Assembly: GCF_022790535.1 (NCBI RefSeq)
Contig: NZ_LOHG01000010.1
Span: 191,827-255,826, forward strand
Direction of reading: 5' to 3'
Origin: Pseudomonas maioricensis
Lineage (GTDB): Bacteria; Pseudomonadota; Gammaproteobacteria; Pseudomonadales; Pseudomonadaceae
DNA length: 64,000 nt
The notes under the pieces were generated by a model, which had not been told where the DNA came from, did not search any database, and worked only from the letters and a program-made list of their open reading frames with translations. Positions 17,474 through 26,170 of this stretch are shown here, piece after piece. The stretch's first letter is position 1, and every line of letters begins with the position of its first letter. A program made the position numbers and the translations under genes.

Positions 17474-18332
17474 TTCGACTGTTACCGATCAGTCCCTTGA
17501 GCTACAGCAACTGCGCGCTGAGGCGGATGCCTTGCGTGCCGAGCTTGAAGAAACCAATCAGGGTGTACTCGCGTTGTATGCCGAGCTCGACAATCAGGCA
17601 GATGAATTGCGTCAGGCCTCTGACTTGAAGAGCCGCTTCCTCTCATACATGAGTCATGAGTTCCGTACCCCGTTGGGCTCGATTCTGAGTATCACCAGCT
17701 TGCTCAAGGACGAAATCGACGGGCCGTTGAGTGAAGAGCAACACAAGCAAGTTGCATTCGTCAGTGGCGCGGCCCGTGAGTTGAGCGATATGGTCGATGA
17801 CTTGCTGGACCTGGCCAAGATTGAAGCCGGACGCATCTCGATTTCCCCCGCCTGGTTCGACATGTTCGACTTGTTCTCGGCGTTACGCGGGATGTTTCGA
17901 CCAATCGTGAACGCCTCGTCTGTTGACCTCATTTTCGAAGAACCAGTGGGCCTGCCACGCCTGTACACCGACGATAAAAAGCTTGCACAGATTCTGCGCA
18001 ATTTCGTTTCCAACTCCCTCAAGTTCACTCAGCGTGGCGAGGTGCGGGTTTCGGCCCGGCTGGAAGGCGAGAACGAAATACGCTTCGCGGTAAGTGACAC
18101 CGGCGTAGGCATTCCTCAGGAAATGCACGGCGCGCTTTTCGAAGACTTCTCCCAGATCGATTCGCCCTTGCAGAAACGGCTGCGTGGAACGGGCCTTGGC
18201 TTGTCTATATGCAAACGTTTCGCTGAGTTGCTTGGCGGGCGGGTAGGGCTTGAGAGCGAGCCGGGCCTGGGGTCAACATTCTTCGTCATCATTCCGCTGG
18301 CCATTGCGGCAGGGCACCCCGATGAAACGTGA
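17466..18332 (+). CDS. Sensor histidine kinase of the stressosome operon
   Basis: A 288-residue soluble kinase. Residues 10-50 form a coiled coil (LELQQLRAEADALRAELEE), then HisKA with MSHEFRTPLGS (phosphoacceptor His64) and a HATPase domain with NFVSNSLKFT, DTGVGIP and GTGLGLSICKR. It has no membrane segment or recognised sensor domain, so input probably comes through the coiled coil or a protein partner such as RsbT or the upstream ATPase-phosphatase. The start at 17466 overlaps the previous gene by 8 nt, and its end overlaps the next by 11 nt. Confidence 0.92.
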   Translation: MPDSTVTDQSLELQQLRAEADALRAELEETNQGVLALYAELDNQADELRQASDLKSRFLSYMSHEFRTPLGSILSITSLLKDEIDGPLSEEQHKQVAFVSGAARELSDMVDDLLDLAKIEAGRISISPAWFDMFDLFSALRGMFRPIVNASSVDLIFEEPVGLPRLYTDDKKLAQILRNFVSNSLKFTQRGEVRVSARLEGENEIRFAVSDTGVGIPQEMHGALFEDFSQIDSPLQKRLRGTGLGLSICKRFAELLGGRVGLESEPGLGSTFFVIIPLAIAAGHPDET

Positions 18333-20277
18333 GCTGCGGTTACTGATCGTCGATGACAACGCCGCCACGCGTTACGCGTTGCGTCGGCGCATGGAGCGTC
18401 ACGACTTCATCGTTTCGGAAGCGGGCACCGGCACCGAGGGCCTGGAGCTGATCGCTGCACAGGTTCCTGATGCATTGATCCTTGATGTGAACCTGCCGGA
18501 CATGAGCGGTTTTGACATTGTCAGACTGCTGCGCTCCGAGCCACGTACTGCTTTGCTGCCGGTGGTGCATGTCTCTGCTGCGTCTATTCAGACCGCGGAC
18601 ATTGTTACCGGGCTGGAGGCCGGGGCTGATGCGTATCTGGTGCACCCGGTAGACCCGGATGTGCTGTTGGCTACATTACGCACCTTGCTGCGGGTACGAG
18701 ACACCGAATACGCCTTGCGCGAAAGTGAGGCGCGCTTCCGGGAAATCTTCGTCAACATTTCTGCGCCCATTGCAGTCATGGATGCACAGCTCAAGGTTCA
18801 TGAATGCAACCACGCCTTCGCACTGCTGATTCAGCAAAGCGTGGCACAGCCAACAATGCTCGGCTCCCTGGCTGACGGTCAGGATGAGATTATTCAGGAA
18901 CTGCGCGCTGGCTTGCTGGCGGGCGAACGCTGGCAAGGCACATTGCGCATGCTGGTCAGAGGCGAGCTGCGTGAGACCGAGTGGCAGATATCGCCTTATC
19001 GCACGCCGCAGTTGAGCCTGGTGTTTATCGAGGACGTGACAGAGCACCGGCAGCGAGAGCAGTCACACCTCAAGCAACTCGACAACGTCAACACCCGGCT
19101 TGCCCACGAGGTTGCCGAACGGGCGCGCACTGAGGCGCAGTTGCTTCAGGCGCAAAAAATGGATGCGATTGGCAAGTTGACCGGCGGCATCGCCCACGAC
19201 TTCAACAATTTGCTGACCGGGATCATTACCGGCATCGAGTTGATCAAGAAGCGCACCCAGGAAAACCGTCCCGAGAAAATCATGCGTTACGCCGAGGCAG
19301 CGCTGGCGTCGGCGTCAAGTGCCGCTGCATTGACTCACCGCCTGCTGGCATTTGCCCGTCAGCAGCCACTGGACGCCCGGCCGATCGATATCAACCAACA
19401 CATCCGGTCCCTGGAAGACTTGCTACGGCGCACCATCGGCAAACGCATAGCGCTGACACTGGACCTTACTTCGCAGTCGGCCATCGCGCTGGTGGATTCC
19501 AGCCAGTTGGAAAGTGCTTTGCTGAATCTGGTCATCAATGCCCGCGACGCATTGCCTAAGGGCGGCACGATCCGTGTGACCACTTTCGCTGCTCATTCCA
19601 AGGGCGACGCGAGGCTGGCGGACGGTCCGTACCTCGCGCTATCCGTTAAAGACGACGGGATTGGCATCGAACACAGCGTCATCGATAAAGTATTCGACCC
19701 GTTCTTCACCACCAAACCTATTGGTGAAGGCACGGGGCTGGGGCTCTCAACGATTTACGGTTTTGCCCGGCAGTCGCGGGGCGATGTCGTGATCCGTAGT
19801 GTTGCGGGGCACGGGACTGAAGTCACCCTGATGCTGCCTGCCGGAGTCGACTCCGTGCCGGTCGAGCTGCCACCCGCCGCCGCGCCACGAGAGGGCGCAG
19901 GGCAACACATCCTCATCGTGGAAGACACAGCTTCGGTGCGAATGTTCGTCAACGAGTTATTGATCGATACAGGTTACCGCTGCACCCAGGCATCGGACGT
20001 TGCTACGGCGCTTTCGATACTGGAAAACGATCCATCGATCGACCTGCTGCTCACAGACGTCGGTTTGCCACATATGAATGGCCGCGAGTTGGCGGATCGC
20101 GCCAGAGCCTGGCGACCGTGCCTGCCGGTGCTGTTCATGACCGGGTACGCAGAGAATGCCGTTAACCGGCAAAGCTTCCTGGGGCAGGGCATGGACATGA
20201 TCATCAAACCTTTCAAGCTAGGTGCCTTGCTCGAGAAAGTCGACTTGATGCTGGAGACAAATCCCCGCGAAGCCTGA
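18322..20277 (+). CDS. Hybrid histidine kinase REC-PAS-HisKA-HATPase-REC
   Basis: A 651-residue soluble protein. Domains: N-terminal receiver (Asp55 in LILDVNLPD; the usual Lys-Pro is changed to His-Pro in YLVHPVD), PAS (about 132-245), HisKA (His292 in GGIAHDFNNLLTG), HATPase (LNLVINARDAL, KDDGIGIE, GTGLGLSTIYG) and a C-terminal receiver (Asp579 in LLTDVGLPHMNG, intact IIKPF). The first receiver could accept phosphate from the preceding kinase; the last is the only obvious output in the operon, so a partner phosphotransfer or DNA-binding protein elsewhere would be needed. Translationally coupled to the kinase upstream. Confidence 0.92.
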   Translation: MKRELRLLIVDDNAATRYALRRRMERHDFIVSEAGTGTEGLELIAAQVPDALILDVNLPDMSGFDIVRLLRSEPRTALLPVVHVSAASIQTADIVTGLEAGADAYLVHPVDPDVLLATLRTLLRVRDTEYALRESEARFREIFVNISAPIAVMDAQLKVHECNHAFALLIQQSVAQPTMLGSLADGQDEIIQELRAGLLAGERWQGTLRMLVRGELRETEWQISPYRTPQLSLVFIEDVTEHRQREQSHLKQLDNVNTRLAHEVAERARTEAQLLQAQKMDAIGKLTGGIAHDFNNLLTGIITGIELIKKRTQENRPEKIMRYAEAALASASSAAALTHRLLAFARQQPLDARPIDINQHIRSLEDLLRRTIGKRIALTLDLTSQSAIALVDSSQLESALLNLVINARDALPKGGTIRVTTFAAHSKGDARLADGPYLALSVKDDGIGIEHSVIDKVFDPFFTTKPIGEGTGLGLSTIYGFARQSRGDVVIRSVAGHGTEVTLMLPAGVDSVPVELPPAAAPREGAGQHILIVEDTASVRMFVNELLIDTGYRCTQASDVATALSILENDPSIDLLLTDVGLPHMNGRELADRARAWRPCLPVLFMTGYAENAVNRQSFLGQGMDMIIKPFKLGALLEKVDLMLETNPREA

Positions 20278-20791
20278 CAGACCGGCACGTTTCGGTGACC
20301 GGTCGGTCAGAATCAGAAATATGTAGTGCTCTAAAATAATCACTACATAATCATTGACGCATGCCGTTTCGACTTGCATTATGCAGCTGTCTCCCTGATC
20401 GGGAGAACTGGAAAGGGTGTTCTTGACATGCACGACGAGCCGTCGTGATGTTCCCGGATGTGTGCTGCCCACAAGGCAGATTGATGAAGCTGACCTGGCA
20501 TGAGCGTTATTTGACGTGAAGGTGCTGGCGATACGTCCTCATGAGGCTTGTGGCTGACTGCTGTCAGAGTCGCTGTTGGTCTCGGATATTCGCTAACTCT
20601 CCTCTCGTTGTGACGCTGCTCTGTAGCGGCTTTTCATCAAGGCTACATGCATCTAGTCAAGGGCCGACTCTGCAGACGTATGAACGAATGCTGTGTTTCG
20701 TTTATCTGCAGCGACATGAACCCATTGGCCGATTTGATGATGTGTTTGAGCTGACTAATTAATCAGATGACGAGCGGTCAAGGAGTTACAC
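20278..20791. other. 514-nt gap after the stressosome operon
   Basis: No convincing gene. It holds an inverted repeat TATGTAGTG / CACTACATA (20320-20328 and 20341-20349, 12-nt spacer) and a possible promoter with an internal palindrome at 20423-20451. A 73-codon frame at 20541 has no ribosome site and no recognisable product. The end of the gap carries AAGGAG for the small gene at 20792. Confidence 0.5.
20423..20451 (+). promoter_or_regulatory. Possible promoter with palindromic operator
   Basis: TTGACA (20423-20428) is followed at 17 nt by TGATGT, a poor -10 box. Between them lies the perfect palindrome CACGACG-AGC-CGTCGTG (20431-20447). A good -35 with an operator in the spacer would suit a repressed or MerR-type promoter for the small gene at 20792, about 340 nt downstream. 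Weak evidence. Confidence 0.3.
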
Positions 20792-21121
20792 ATGAACTTG
20801 AATAACCAACCAACGATTAATGAACTTGCCGAGCTGTTTGCAGCGCGTAAAGACAGCCTCGATAACCACATATTGTGGGTCTGCGAAGAGGGCGAGGTGC
20901 GTATTGACCCTCTTGCATCAGGCGTACCTGAAGAAGAGTTTGTTCATCGCCATCCGAACCTGCGCGCCCGGTTGTCGATGTACCGTCGTGGTCACGGCTG
21001 GGTCGGTAAAAAAGCAGCCGCCGACAAGCAGTTCATGAGCGATGTCCTGCAAACACTGCACGATGCCTGGAATCAGGCTGAGCGTCAGCCAGACGTTCGG
21101 GTTGCAGAAGGCTCGTATTGA
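20792..21121 (+). CDS. Small hypothetical protein, 109 residues
   Basis: I do not recognise a named family. The protein is soluble, acidic and has no signal peptide; visible features are ILWVCEEGEVRIDPL, HPNLRARLSMYRRGHGWVG and a helical C-terminus. An AAGGAG ribosome site sits at ideal distance from ATG and codon use is like its neighbours, so it is likely real. It lies alone, 514 nt after the stressosome operon, followed by a REPIN. It may or may not relate to stress signalling. Confidence 0.75.
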   Translation: MNLNNQPTINELAELFAARKDSLDNHILWVCEEGEVRIDPLASGVPEEEFVHRHPNLRARLSMYRRGHGWVGKKAAADKQFMSDVLQTLHDAWNQAERQPDVRVAEGSY

Positions 21122-21142
21122 TGTGAACTCACGGCCATCTTC

Positions 21143-21232
21143 GTGGGAGCGAATTCATTCGCGAAGACTGCCGGGACAACGATAAATATGCAGTGACGAT
21201 ACCGGCCTCTTCGCGAATGAATTCGCTCCCGC
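21143..21232. repeat. REPIN hairpin, GGGAGCGAATTCATTCGCGAAGA type
   Basis: Perfect 23-bp arms at 21145-21167 and 21208-21230 (GGGAGCGAATTCATTCGC type) separated by 40 nt. Same arm family as 44703-44794. Occupies part of the 403-nt gap before the LysR gene at 21525. Confidence 0.92.
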
Positions 21233-21317
21233 TAAGGGGGGGTAGGTATATCCGGTAGTGGTTAGTGCAGTTCAAGAGCGCTCATAAGAAGTGCGAACCG
21301 GTAAGTTGTTTTAATGT

Positions 21318-21350
21318 GCCCTCCGAGCATGCTCGGAGGGCATTTTGTTT
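21318..21350 (+). terminator. Perfect 24-bp palindrome followed by T-rich run
   Basis: GCCCTCCGAGCA and its exact complement are joined head to head (21318-21341), followed by ATTTTGTTTT. It looks like a Rho-independent terminator 190 nt downstream of the small gene, which leaves room for an unannotated short RNA between the REPIN and this site. Confidence 0.65.
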
Positions 21351-21524
21351 TAGATTAATGGAACGCCAGAACAGTAAGTTCCCCCCTGTATACGCTCGTG
21401 CAGCTTCTGGCCTGTATCGCGCCAAGTAGGCGTGTTGTGTTCGATAGGTTAGGCTTGGCCGCGTCCCAGTGTGGGTTAGCGCCGGGCGGTATCTGATCTT
21501 CATCGTTCATTACAAGGCGTACGT

Positions 21525-22475
21525 ATGGATTTGCGGCAACTGGAAGCGTTCGCGGCGGTCATGTCGGCGGGCAGTGTGACGGCGGCAGGCAAAATGCTCG
21601 GCCGTTCACAACCCTCTGTTACCCGGGTCATTCAGGAGCTTGAGCAGGAGCTCGGCTTTGCGTTGTTCGAGCGCAGCGGGCCCAAGGTCACGCCTACCCA
21701 GAAAGCCTTCATGATGTATGCGGAGGTCGAAAGTGCCTTGTTGGGCATACGCAATATCCGCCAGCGTGCTCAGCATATTGCTCAGGACGAGAACCGTCAG
21801 ATCAAGCTGGTGGCAATCCCGGCGCTGGCTGCCGGGCTGCTTCCACTGGCTCTGTCCCGACTGCCACAAGCCCTGCAGCCGCAGCATATTCAGTTGCACA
21901 GCATGTCTCCGGAAAATGTAGTCCAGGCGGTACTTTCAAAGACGATGGATCTCGGGGCCGTGAGCCTGCCGCTTGAGCATCGGGGTCTGGATATTCACTG
22001 GATTGGGGAGTCGCCGTGTGTCGCTGTTCTGTCAGGCGATTCGGAGCTGGCTCGTTACGATGTGCTGCCTATGGATGTTCTGGCTGAGCATCCGTTGATC
22101 ACTATGTCTAACCCGTTCCGTTTCCGGCGTCGCATCGATAAGGCGTTTCAGGATGCGGGCGGAAAGACGCCGCATATGCTCGATACAAATACCTCGCTGG
22201 TTGCGATGCAGATGGCCCGCGTGGGGTTGGGAGTCGCGCTCGTGGATCCGTTCACGGCGTTGGGCGTTCCGATCAGTGGTGTTGTAGTGCGACCTATCGA
22301 GTGCAACATCCCGTTCTTCTTCGGCTTGATTTCTGCCTTCGCCAGCCCGCTTTCCGACGTGTCGGTCGCCCTGGTAGAAGAGCTCGCCCAATCCGCTCAA
22401 TCGCTGTTGCCGACCATGATCATGCATGACCCCAGCGAGCATGACGCTTTGCTGCAAAGTATTTATGCGGGTTAG
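21525..22475 (+). CDS. LysR-family transcriptional regulator
   Basis: A 316-residue LysR protein. HTH: DLRQLEAFAAVMSAGSVTAAGKMLGRSQPSVTRVIQELEQEL. The effector domain (residues 95-300) resembles regulators of opine and amino-acid catabolism such as OccR/NocR (from memory), with HIQLHSMSPENVVQAVLSKTMDLG and MARVGLGVALVDPF. It points toward the FAD monooxygenase/ABC operon starting 360 nt downstream and is its likely regulator. Confidence 0.9.
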   Translation: MDLRQLEAFAAVMSAGSVTAAGKMLGRSQPSVTRVIQELEQELGFALFERSGPKVTPTQKAFMMYAEVESALLGIRNIRQRAQHIAQDENRQIKLVAIPALAAGLLPLALSRLPQALQPQHIQLHSMSPENVVQAVLSKTMDLGAVSLPLEHRGLDIHWIGESPCVAVLSGDSELARYDVLPMDVLAEHPLITMSNPFRFRRRIDKAFQDAGGKTPHMLDTNTSLVAMQMARVGLGVALVDPFTALGVPISGVVVRPIECNIPFFFGLISAFASPLSDVSVALVEELAQSAQSLLPTMIMHDPSEHDALLQSIYAG

Positions 22476-22545
22476 CCGCAGGTTTTGAGCGGTGCGCTTA
22501 CCTTCATCAGAGCTAAACCCAATCTTGATCTGAAATGCAGTTCCC

Positions 22546-22634
22546 TGTGGGAGCAGAGCTTGCTCGCGATAAGGCTGAATGCGATCTGAAGTGAATAGTG
22601 TCCAGCCTTATCGCGAGCAAGCTCTGCTCCCACA
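22546..22634. repeat. REPIN hairpin, TGTGGGAGCAGAGCTTGCTCGCGA type
   Basis: Perfect 32-bp arms (22546-22577 and 22603-22634) with a 25-nt spacer; arm begins TGTGGGAGCAGAGCTTGC. It is in the 361-nt gap after the LysR gene; the rest of that gap is AT-rich and contains the inverted repeats described at 22680-22765. Confidence 0.95.
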
Positions 22635-22679
22635 AGGGATCCGCATTTGCCGCACATCTTCATCCCTAATTCCTTTCTG

Positions 22680-22765
22680 GAATATCAATATTCAATAATC
22701 ATCGTTGTAGGAATATTCGGCGGCTTTTACTATTCGCTATATGAATTCATACCGCTTATGAATTC
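22680..22765. promoter_or_regulatory. Cluster of AT-rich palindromes upstream of the monooxygenase/ABC operon
   Basis: Three dyads lie within 86 nt: GAATAT-CA-ATATTC (22680-22693), GAATATTC (22711-22718) and GAATTCATA-ccgct-TATGAATTC (22743-22765). They stand 70-155 nt ahead of the first operon gene, in sequence much richer in A+T than the surroundings. Symmetric sites of this size suit LysR or another dimeric regulator; the LysR gene at 21525 is the obvious candidate. No protein binding can be shown from sequence. Confidence 0.5.
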
Positions 22766-22836
22766 GAAAATGTATGAGTGTGGAACGCTTCTTGTATAGC
22801 AAGTGACCACCTTTCCTCGAGCGCCGAGTATTGAAA

Positions 22837-24297
22837 ATGTCCGATATGAACACCGTCAGCGGTCTTGCTGCGCTGGAAGCTCGTCTGCAGCAGGATCTGC
22901 AATGGCTGGATCTGCCCGCATCACCCTGGGTAAAACCACGGGTCAATGACGGCCAGGCGGTATTGGACGTGGCCATCATCGGCGGCGGTATGGCAGGGCT
23001 GGCACTGGCCGCCGAGCTGCGCAATATGGGTGTGGTCGCGCGCATCTACGACCAATCGCCCACCGGCTTCGAAGGCCCTTGGGCGACCACGGCGCGCATG
23101 GAAACCCTGCGCTCGCCCAAGCAGTTGACCGGGCCTGCACTGGGGTTGCCCGCACTGACCTTTCGTGCCTGGTTCGAGGCCCAGTTCGGCCTGGAGGCCT
23201 GGAACGCTCTGGACAAGATTCCGCGTCTGCAATGGGCTGATTACCTGCGTTGGTATCGCAAGGCATTGAATCTCGACGTGCGCAACGAGCATCGCGTCAG
23301 CCGCGTACAGCCTAGGACTGACGGGCTGGTGGAACTGGACATTGAGGGCCCGGCGGAGACTCAGCACGTGCTGGCTCGCCATGTAGTCCTGGCGACCGGG
23401 CGCGACGGCTTAGGCGGTCCTTGGGTGCCCGATTTCGCGCACGACTTGCCCCGAGACGTCTGGGCGCATTCGGCCGACGGTTTGCAGGATGACTGGTTCG
23501 TCGGCAAGCGCGTTGCAGTGATCGGTGGTGGTGCGTCGGCGATGGACAGTGCCGCCACGGCGCTGGAAGCCGGTGCGCAGCGTGTCGATCTGTTGATTCG
23601 TCGGGCCGAGCTGCCACGGGTCAATAAAGGCAAGGGCGCCGGTAATCCGGGCATGACCCACGGTTACTGGCGTCTGCCGGATGCCTGGAAATGGCGAATT
23701 CGCAAATACCTCAACACTCAGCAAGTCCCGCCGCCACGCGGCAGCACCCAGCGCGTCTCGCGCTCACCCAACTCACGCTTTCTGTTGAACAGCCCGGTTG
23801 TCGCCGTTCAGCAAAACCCGGCCGGTGGCCTGTGGCTGGATACGCCGAAAGCTCGGATCGAGGTGGATTTTCTGGTGTTTGCCACCGGCTTCCGGACTAA
23901 TTTCCAACTGCGTCCCGAATTCGCCAGTTTCGCCCAGCATGTCCGTGCCTGGAGCGACAGCTTCACACCGCCAGGGGGCGAGCCGGATAACGAACTGGAG
24001 GACTTGCCGGACCTGGGCCTGTGCTTCGAGTTTCAGGAGAAGACCCCTGGCGCATGCCCTGGCATCGGTCAGATCCACTGCTTCAATTACCCCGCAGCCC
24101 TGAGCTACGGCGCGGTGTCGGGTGATATTCCGGCCATCAGCGAAGGCGCCAAGCGTCTCGCTCAAGGTCTCGCCGGGCAGTTGTTCAATGAAGATATCGA
24201 GCTGCATTTCGCGGCTATGCAGAATTATGCCGAGCCTGAACTGCTCGGTGACGAATGGGTTGCCAGCGAGCCTACGGCTCAAGAGTTGCGCGGATGA
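22837..24297 (+). CDS. FAD-dependent NAD(P)-binding oxidoreductase (flavin monooxygenase-like)
   Basis: A 486-residue two-dinucleotide-binding flavoprotein. FAD site VAIIGGGMAGLALAAEL (residues 46-62), a TARMETLRSPKQLTGPALG segment, the ATGRDGLGGPWVPD middle motif, a second Rossmann site VAVIGGGASAMDSAATAL and the late FATGFRTNF motif. This is the layout of class B flavin monooxygenases and related lysine/ornithine hydroxylases, although the exact FxGxxxHxxxY/F fingerprint is not obvious. First gene of an eight-gene operon with an ABC importer; its stop overlaps the first permease gene by 4 nt. It probably oxidises the imported substrate. Confidence 0.85.
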   Translation: MSDMNTVSGLAALEARLQQDLQWLDLPASPWVKPRVNDGQAVLDVAIIGGGMAGLALAAELRNMGVVARIYDQSPTGFEGPWATTARMETLRSPKQLTGPALGLPALTFRAWFEAQFGLEAWNALDKIPRLQWADYLRWYRKALNLDVRNEHRVSRVQPRTDGLVELDIEGPAETQHVLARHVVLATGRDGLGGPWVPDFAHDLPRDVWAHSADGLQDDWFVGKRVAVIGGGASAMDSAATALEAGAQRVDLLIRRAELPRVNKGKGAGNPGMTHGYWRLPDAWKWRIRKYLNTQQVPPPRGSTQRVSRSPNSRFLLNSPVVAVQQNPAGGLWLDTPKARIEVDFLVFATGFRTNFQLRPEFASFAQHVRAWSDSFTPPGGEPDNELEDLPDLGLCFEFQEKTPGACPGIGQIHCFNYPAALSYGAVSGDIPAISEGAKRLAQGLAGQLFNEDIELHFAAMQNYAEPELLGDEWVASEPTAQELRG

Positions 24298-25268
24298 TCG
24301 GCTGGCTGGTGCGGCGTCTGAGCCAGTCGCTGCTGGTGGTGCTGCTGATGACGCTGGTGGTGTTCATTGGCCTGAACGCCATAGGCAACCCCATGGATAT
24401 TCTGGTCGGCGAAGACCTGAATCAGGCCGAACGGCTCGCGGCCATCGCGCATCTGGGGTTGGACAAGCCGTTGTGGCAGCAATACCTGCTGTTTCTCAAA
24501 GGCGCGGTGCAAGGCAATCTCGGGCAAAGTTTTGTCTATCACGAAGACGCCATGCGCCTGATCGTGCAGCGGCTGCCTGCAACGTTTGAACTGGCGTTCA
24601 GCGCGATGTTTCTGGCGGTTGTACTTGGCGTACCGCTGGGCATGTTCGCGGGCCGTTATCCCGATCATCCTCTGTCACGCGTGCTGATGGCTTCAAGCAT
24701 CGTTGGTTTCTCGCTGCCCGCGTTCTGGGTGGCGCTGATGATGATCATGCTGTTCTCCATCAAGCTCGGCTGGCTGCCCGCCAGTGGCCGTGGCGAAACG
24801 CGCGAGCTGTTCGGTATTCAGTGGTCCTTTCTGACTCTGGATGGCTTGCAGCATCTGATTTTGCCTGCACTCAATCTGGCGTTGTTCAAGATATCCCTGG
24901 TGCTGCGTCTGACCCGTGCTGGAGTGCGTGAAGTGCTGCCGCAGGAGTACGTGAAGTTTGCCCGGGCCAAAGGCCTGTCACCGGTGCGGGTGATGTGCAT
25001 GCATGTGATGCGCAACACCATGATCCCGCTGGTCACGGTGTTGGCCATGGAGCTGGGTTCGACCATCGCTTATGCCGTGGTAACCGAAAGCATTTTCGCC
25101 TGGCCGGGTGCAGGCAAGTTGATTCTGGACAGCATCAACATGCTCGACCGCCCGGTGGTCGTGGCATATCTGATGGTGGTCGTGGTGATTTTTGTGGTGC
25201 TCAACCTGATTGTCGATGCCTTGTATTACTTCCTCGACCCGCGTGTGCGTGTGGAGGCGAAACGATGA
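24294..25268 (+). CDS. ABC transporter permease, DppB/OppB type
   Basis: A 324-residue inner-membrane permease with six membrane segments. It starts MIGWLVRRLSQSLLVVLL, typical for OppB/DppB, has the long periplasmic loop with LGLDKPLWQQYLLFLKGAVQGNLGQS, and the EAA loop EYVKFARAKGLSPVRVM that contacts the ATPases. One of two permeases for the importer. Begins in a 4-nt ATGA overlap with the monooxygenase gene and ends in another with the next permease gene. Confidence 0.95.
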   Translation: MIGWLVRRLSQSLLVVLLMTLVVFIGLNAIGNPMDILVGEDLNQAERLAAIAHLGLDKPLWQQYLLFLKGAVQGNLGQSFVYHEDAMRLIVQRLPATFELAFSAMFLAVVLGVPLGMFAGRYPDHPLSRVLMASSIVGFSLPAFWVALMMIMLFSIKLGWLPASGRGETRELFGIQWSFLTLDGLQHLILPALNLALFKISLVLRLTRAGVREVLPQEYVKFARAKGLSPVRVMCMHVMRNTMIPLVTVLAMELGSTIAYAVVTESIFAWPGAGKLILDSINMLDRPVVVAYLMVVVVIFVVLNLIVDALYYFLDPRVRVEAKR

Positions 25269-26170
25269 GCCAGGCTCCTGTAGCGACCTTCAAGGCGCAG
25301 TCTCCATGGCGGCGTGGTGTGTCGGAGTTCAAGACCTCGCCCACAGCCATGCTCGGTTTGCTGGTGTTGGTTTTCATCGTCGGGGTCGCGGCGCTGGCGC
25401 CGTGGATTGTCTATCAGAACCCTTATGATCTGATGCAGCTCAACGTGCTTGATGCGCGCCTGCCGCCAGGCACGGAGAACGTCGACGGCGGCTACACCTA
25501 TTGGCTGGGGACTGATGGTCAGGGTCGCGACCTGTTGTCGGCGATTATCTATGGTCTGCGTATCAGTCTCTGGGTAGGTATCGGTTCTGCGTTGATCGCC
25601 GCGGTACTCGGCACCATGCTCGGTTTGCTTTCTGCCTATGCGGGCGGTTGGGTCGATGCCTTGTTGATGCGTCTGGTGGATCTGCTGCTGTCGTTCCCGG
25701 TCATTCTCATGGCGTTGATGATTCTTGCCTGGCTGGGCAAGGGCGTCGGTAATGTGATGCTGACGCTGGTGGTGCTGGAGTGGGCCTACTACGCACGGAC
25801 TGCCCGGGGTCAGGCGCTGACTGAAAGTCGCCGCGAATACGTTGATGCCGCACGCGGGCAGGGCATTGGTTCGTGGCGCATCGTGGTTGGGCACATTCTG
25901 CCTAACTGCCTGCCGCCGCTGATCGTCATTGGTGCATTGCAGATTGCCCGGGCGATCACCCTGGAAGCCACGCTGTCGTTCCTGGGCCTGGGTGTGCCGA
26001 TTACCGAGCCCTCTCTGGGCCTGCTGATTGCCAACGGTTTTCAGTACATGCTCAGTGATGAGTACTGGATCAGTTTCTACCCCGGTCTTGCGCTTCTGAT
26101 AACCATCGTCGCCATCAACCTGGTGGGCGACCGTTTACGTGATGTGCTGAACCCGAGGTTGCAACGATGA
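25265..26170 (+). CDS. ABC transporter permease, DppC/OppC type
   Basis: A 301-residue permease. An N-terminal cytoplasmic stretch precedes the first helix (LGLLVLVFIVGVAAL), then the periplasmic YTYWLGTDGQGRDLLSAIIYGLRISL motif of DppC proteins, and the EAA loop EYVDAARGQGIGSWRIVVGHILPN. Partner of the preceding DppB-like permease. The gene is coupled to its neighbours by 4-nt overlaps on both sides. Confidence 0.95.
   Translation: MSQAPVATFKAQSPWRRGVSEFKTSPTAMLGLLVLVFIVGVAALAPWIVYQNPYDLMQLNVLDARLPPGTENVDGGYTYWLGTDGQGRDLLSAIIYGLRISLWVGIGSALIAAVLGTMLGLLSAYAGGWVDALLMRLVDLLLSFPVILMALMILAWLGKGVGNVMLTLVVLEWAYYARTARGQALTESRREYVDAARGQGIGSWRIVVGHILPNCLPPLIVIGALQIARAITLEATLSFLGLGVPITEPSLGLLIANGFQYMLSDEYWISFYPGLALLITIVAINLVGDRLRDVLNPRLQR

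Noticed and set aside
14847..20277. Partner-switching sigma-B system (RsbU, RsbV, RsbW, sigma-B)
   Set aside because: None of these genes occurs in the window; the phosphatase looks RsbX-like and not RsbU-like because it lacks the RsbT-binding N-domain I would expect.
22837..24297. Luciferase-like FMN monooxygenase of the CMD cluster
   Set aside because: The protein has two Rossmann sites and no TIM-barrel motif, so it is an FAD oxidoreductase.
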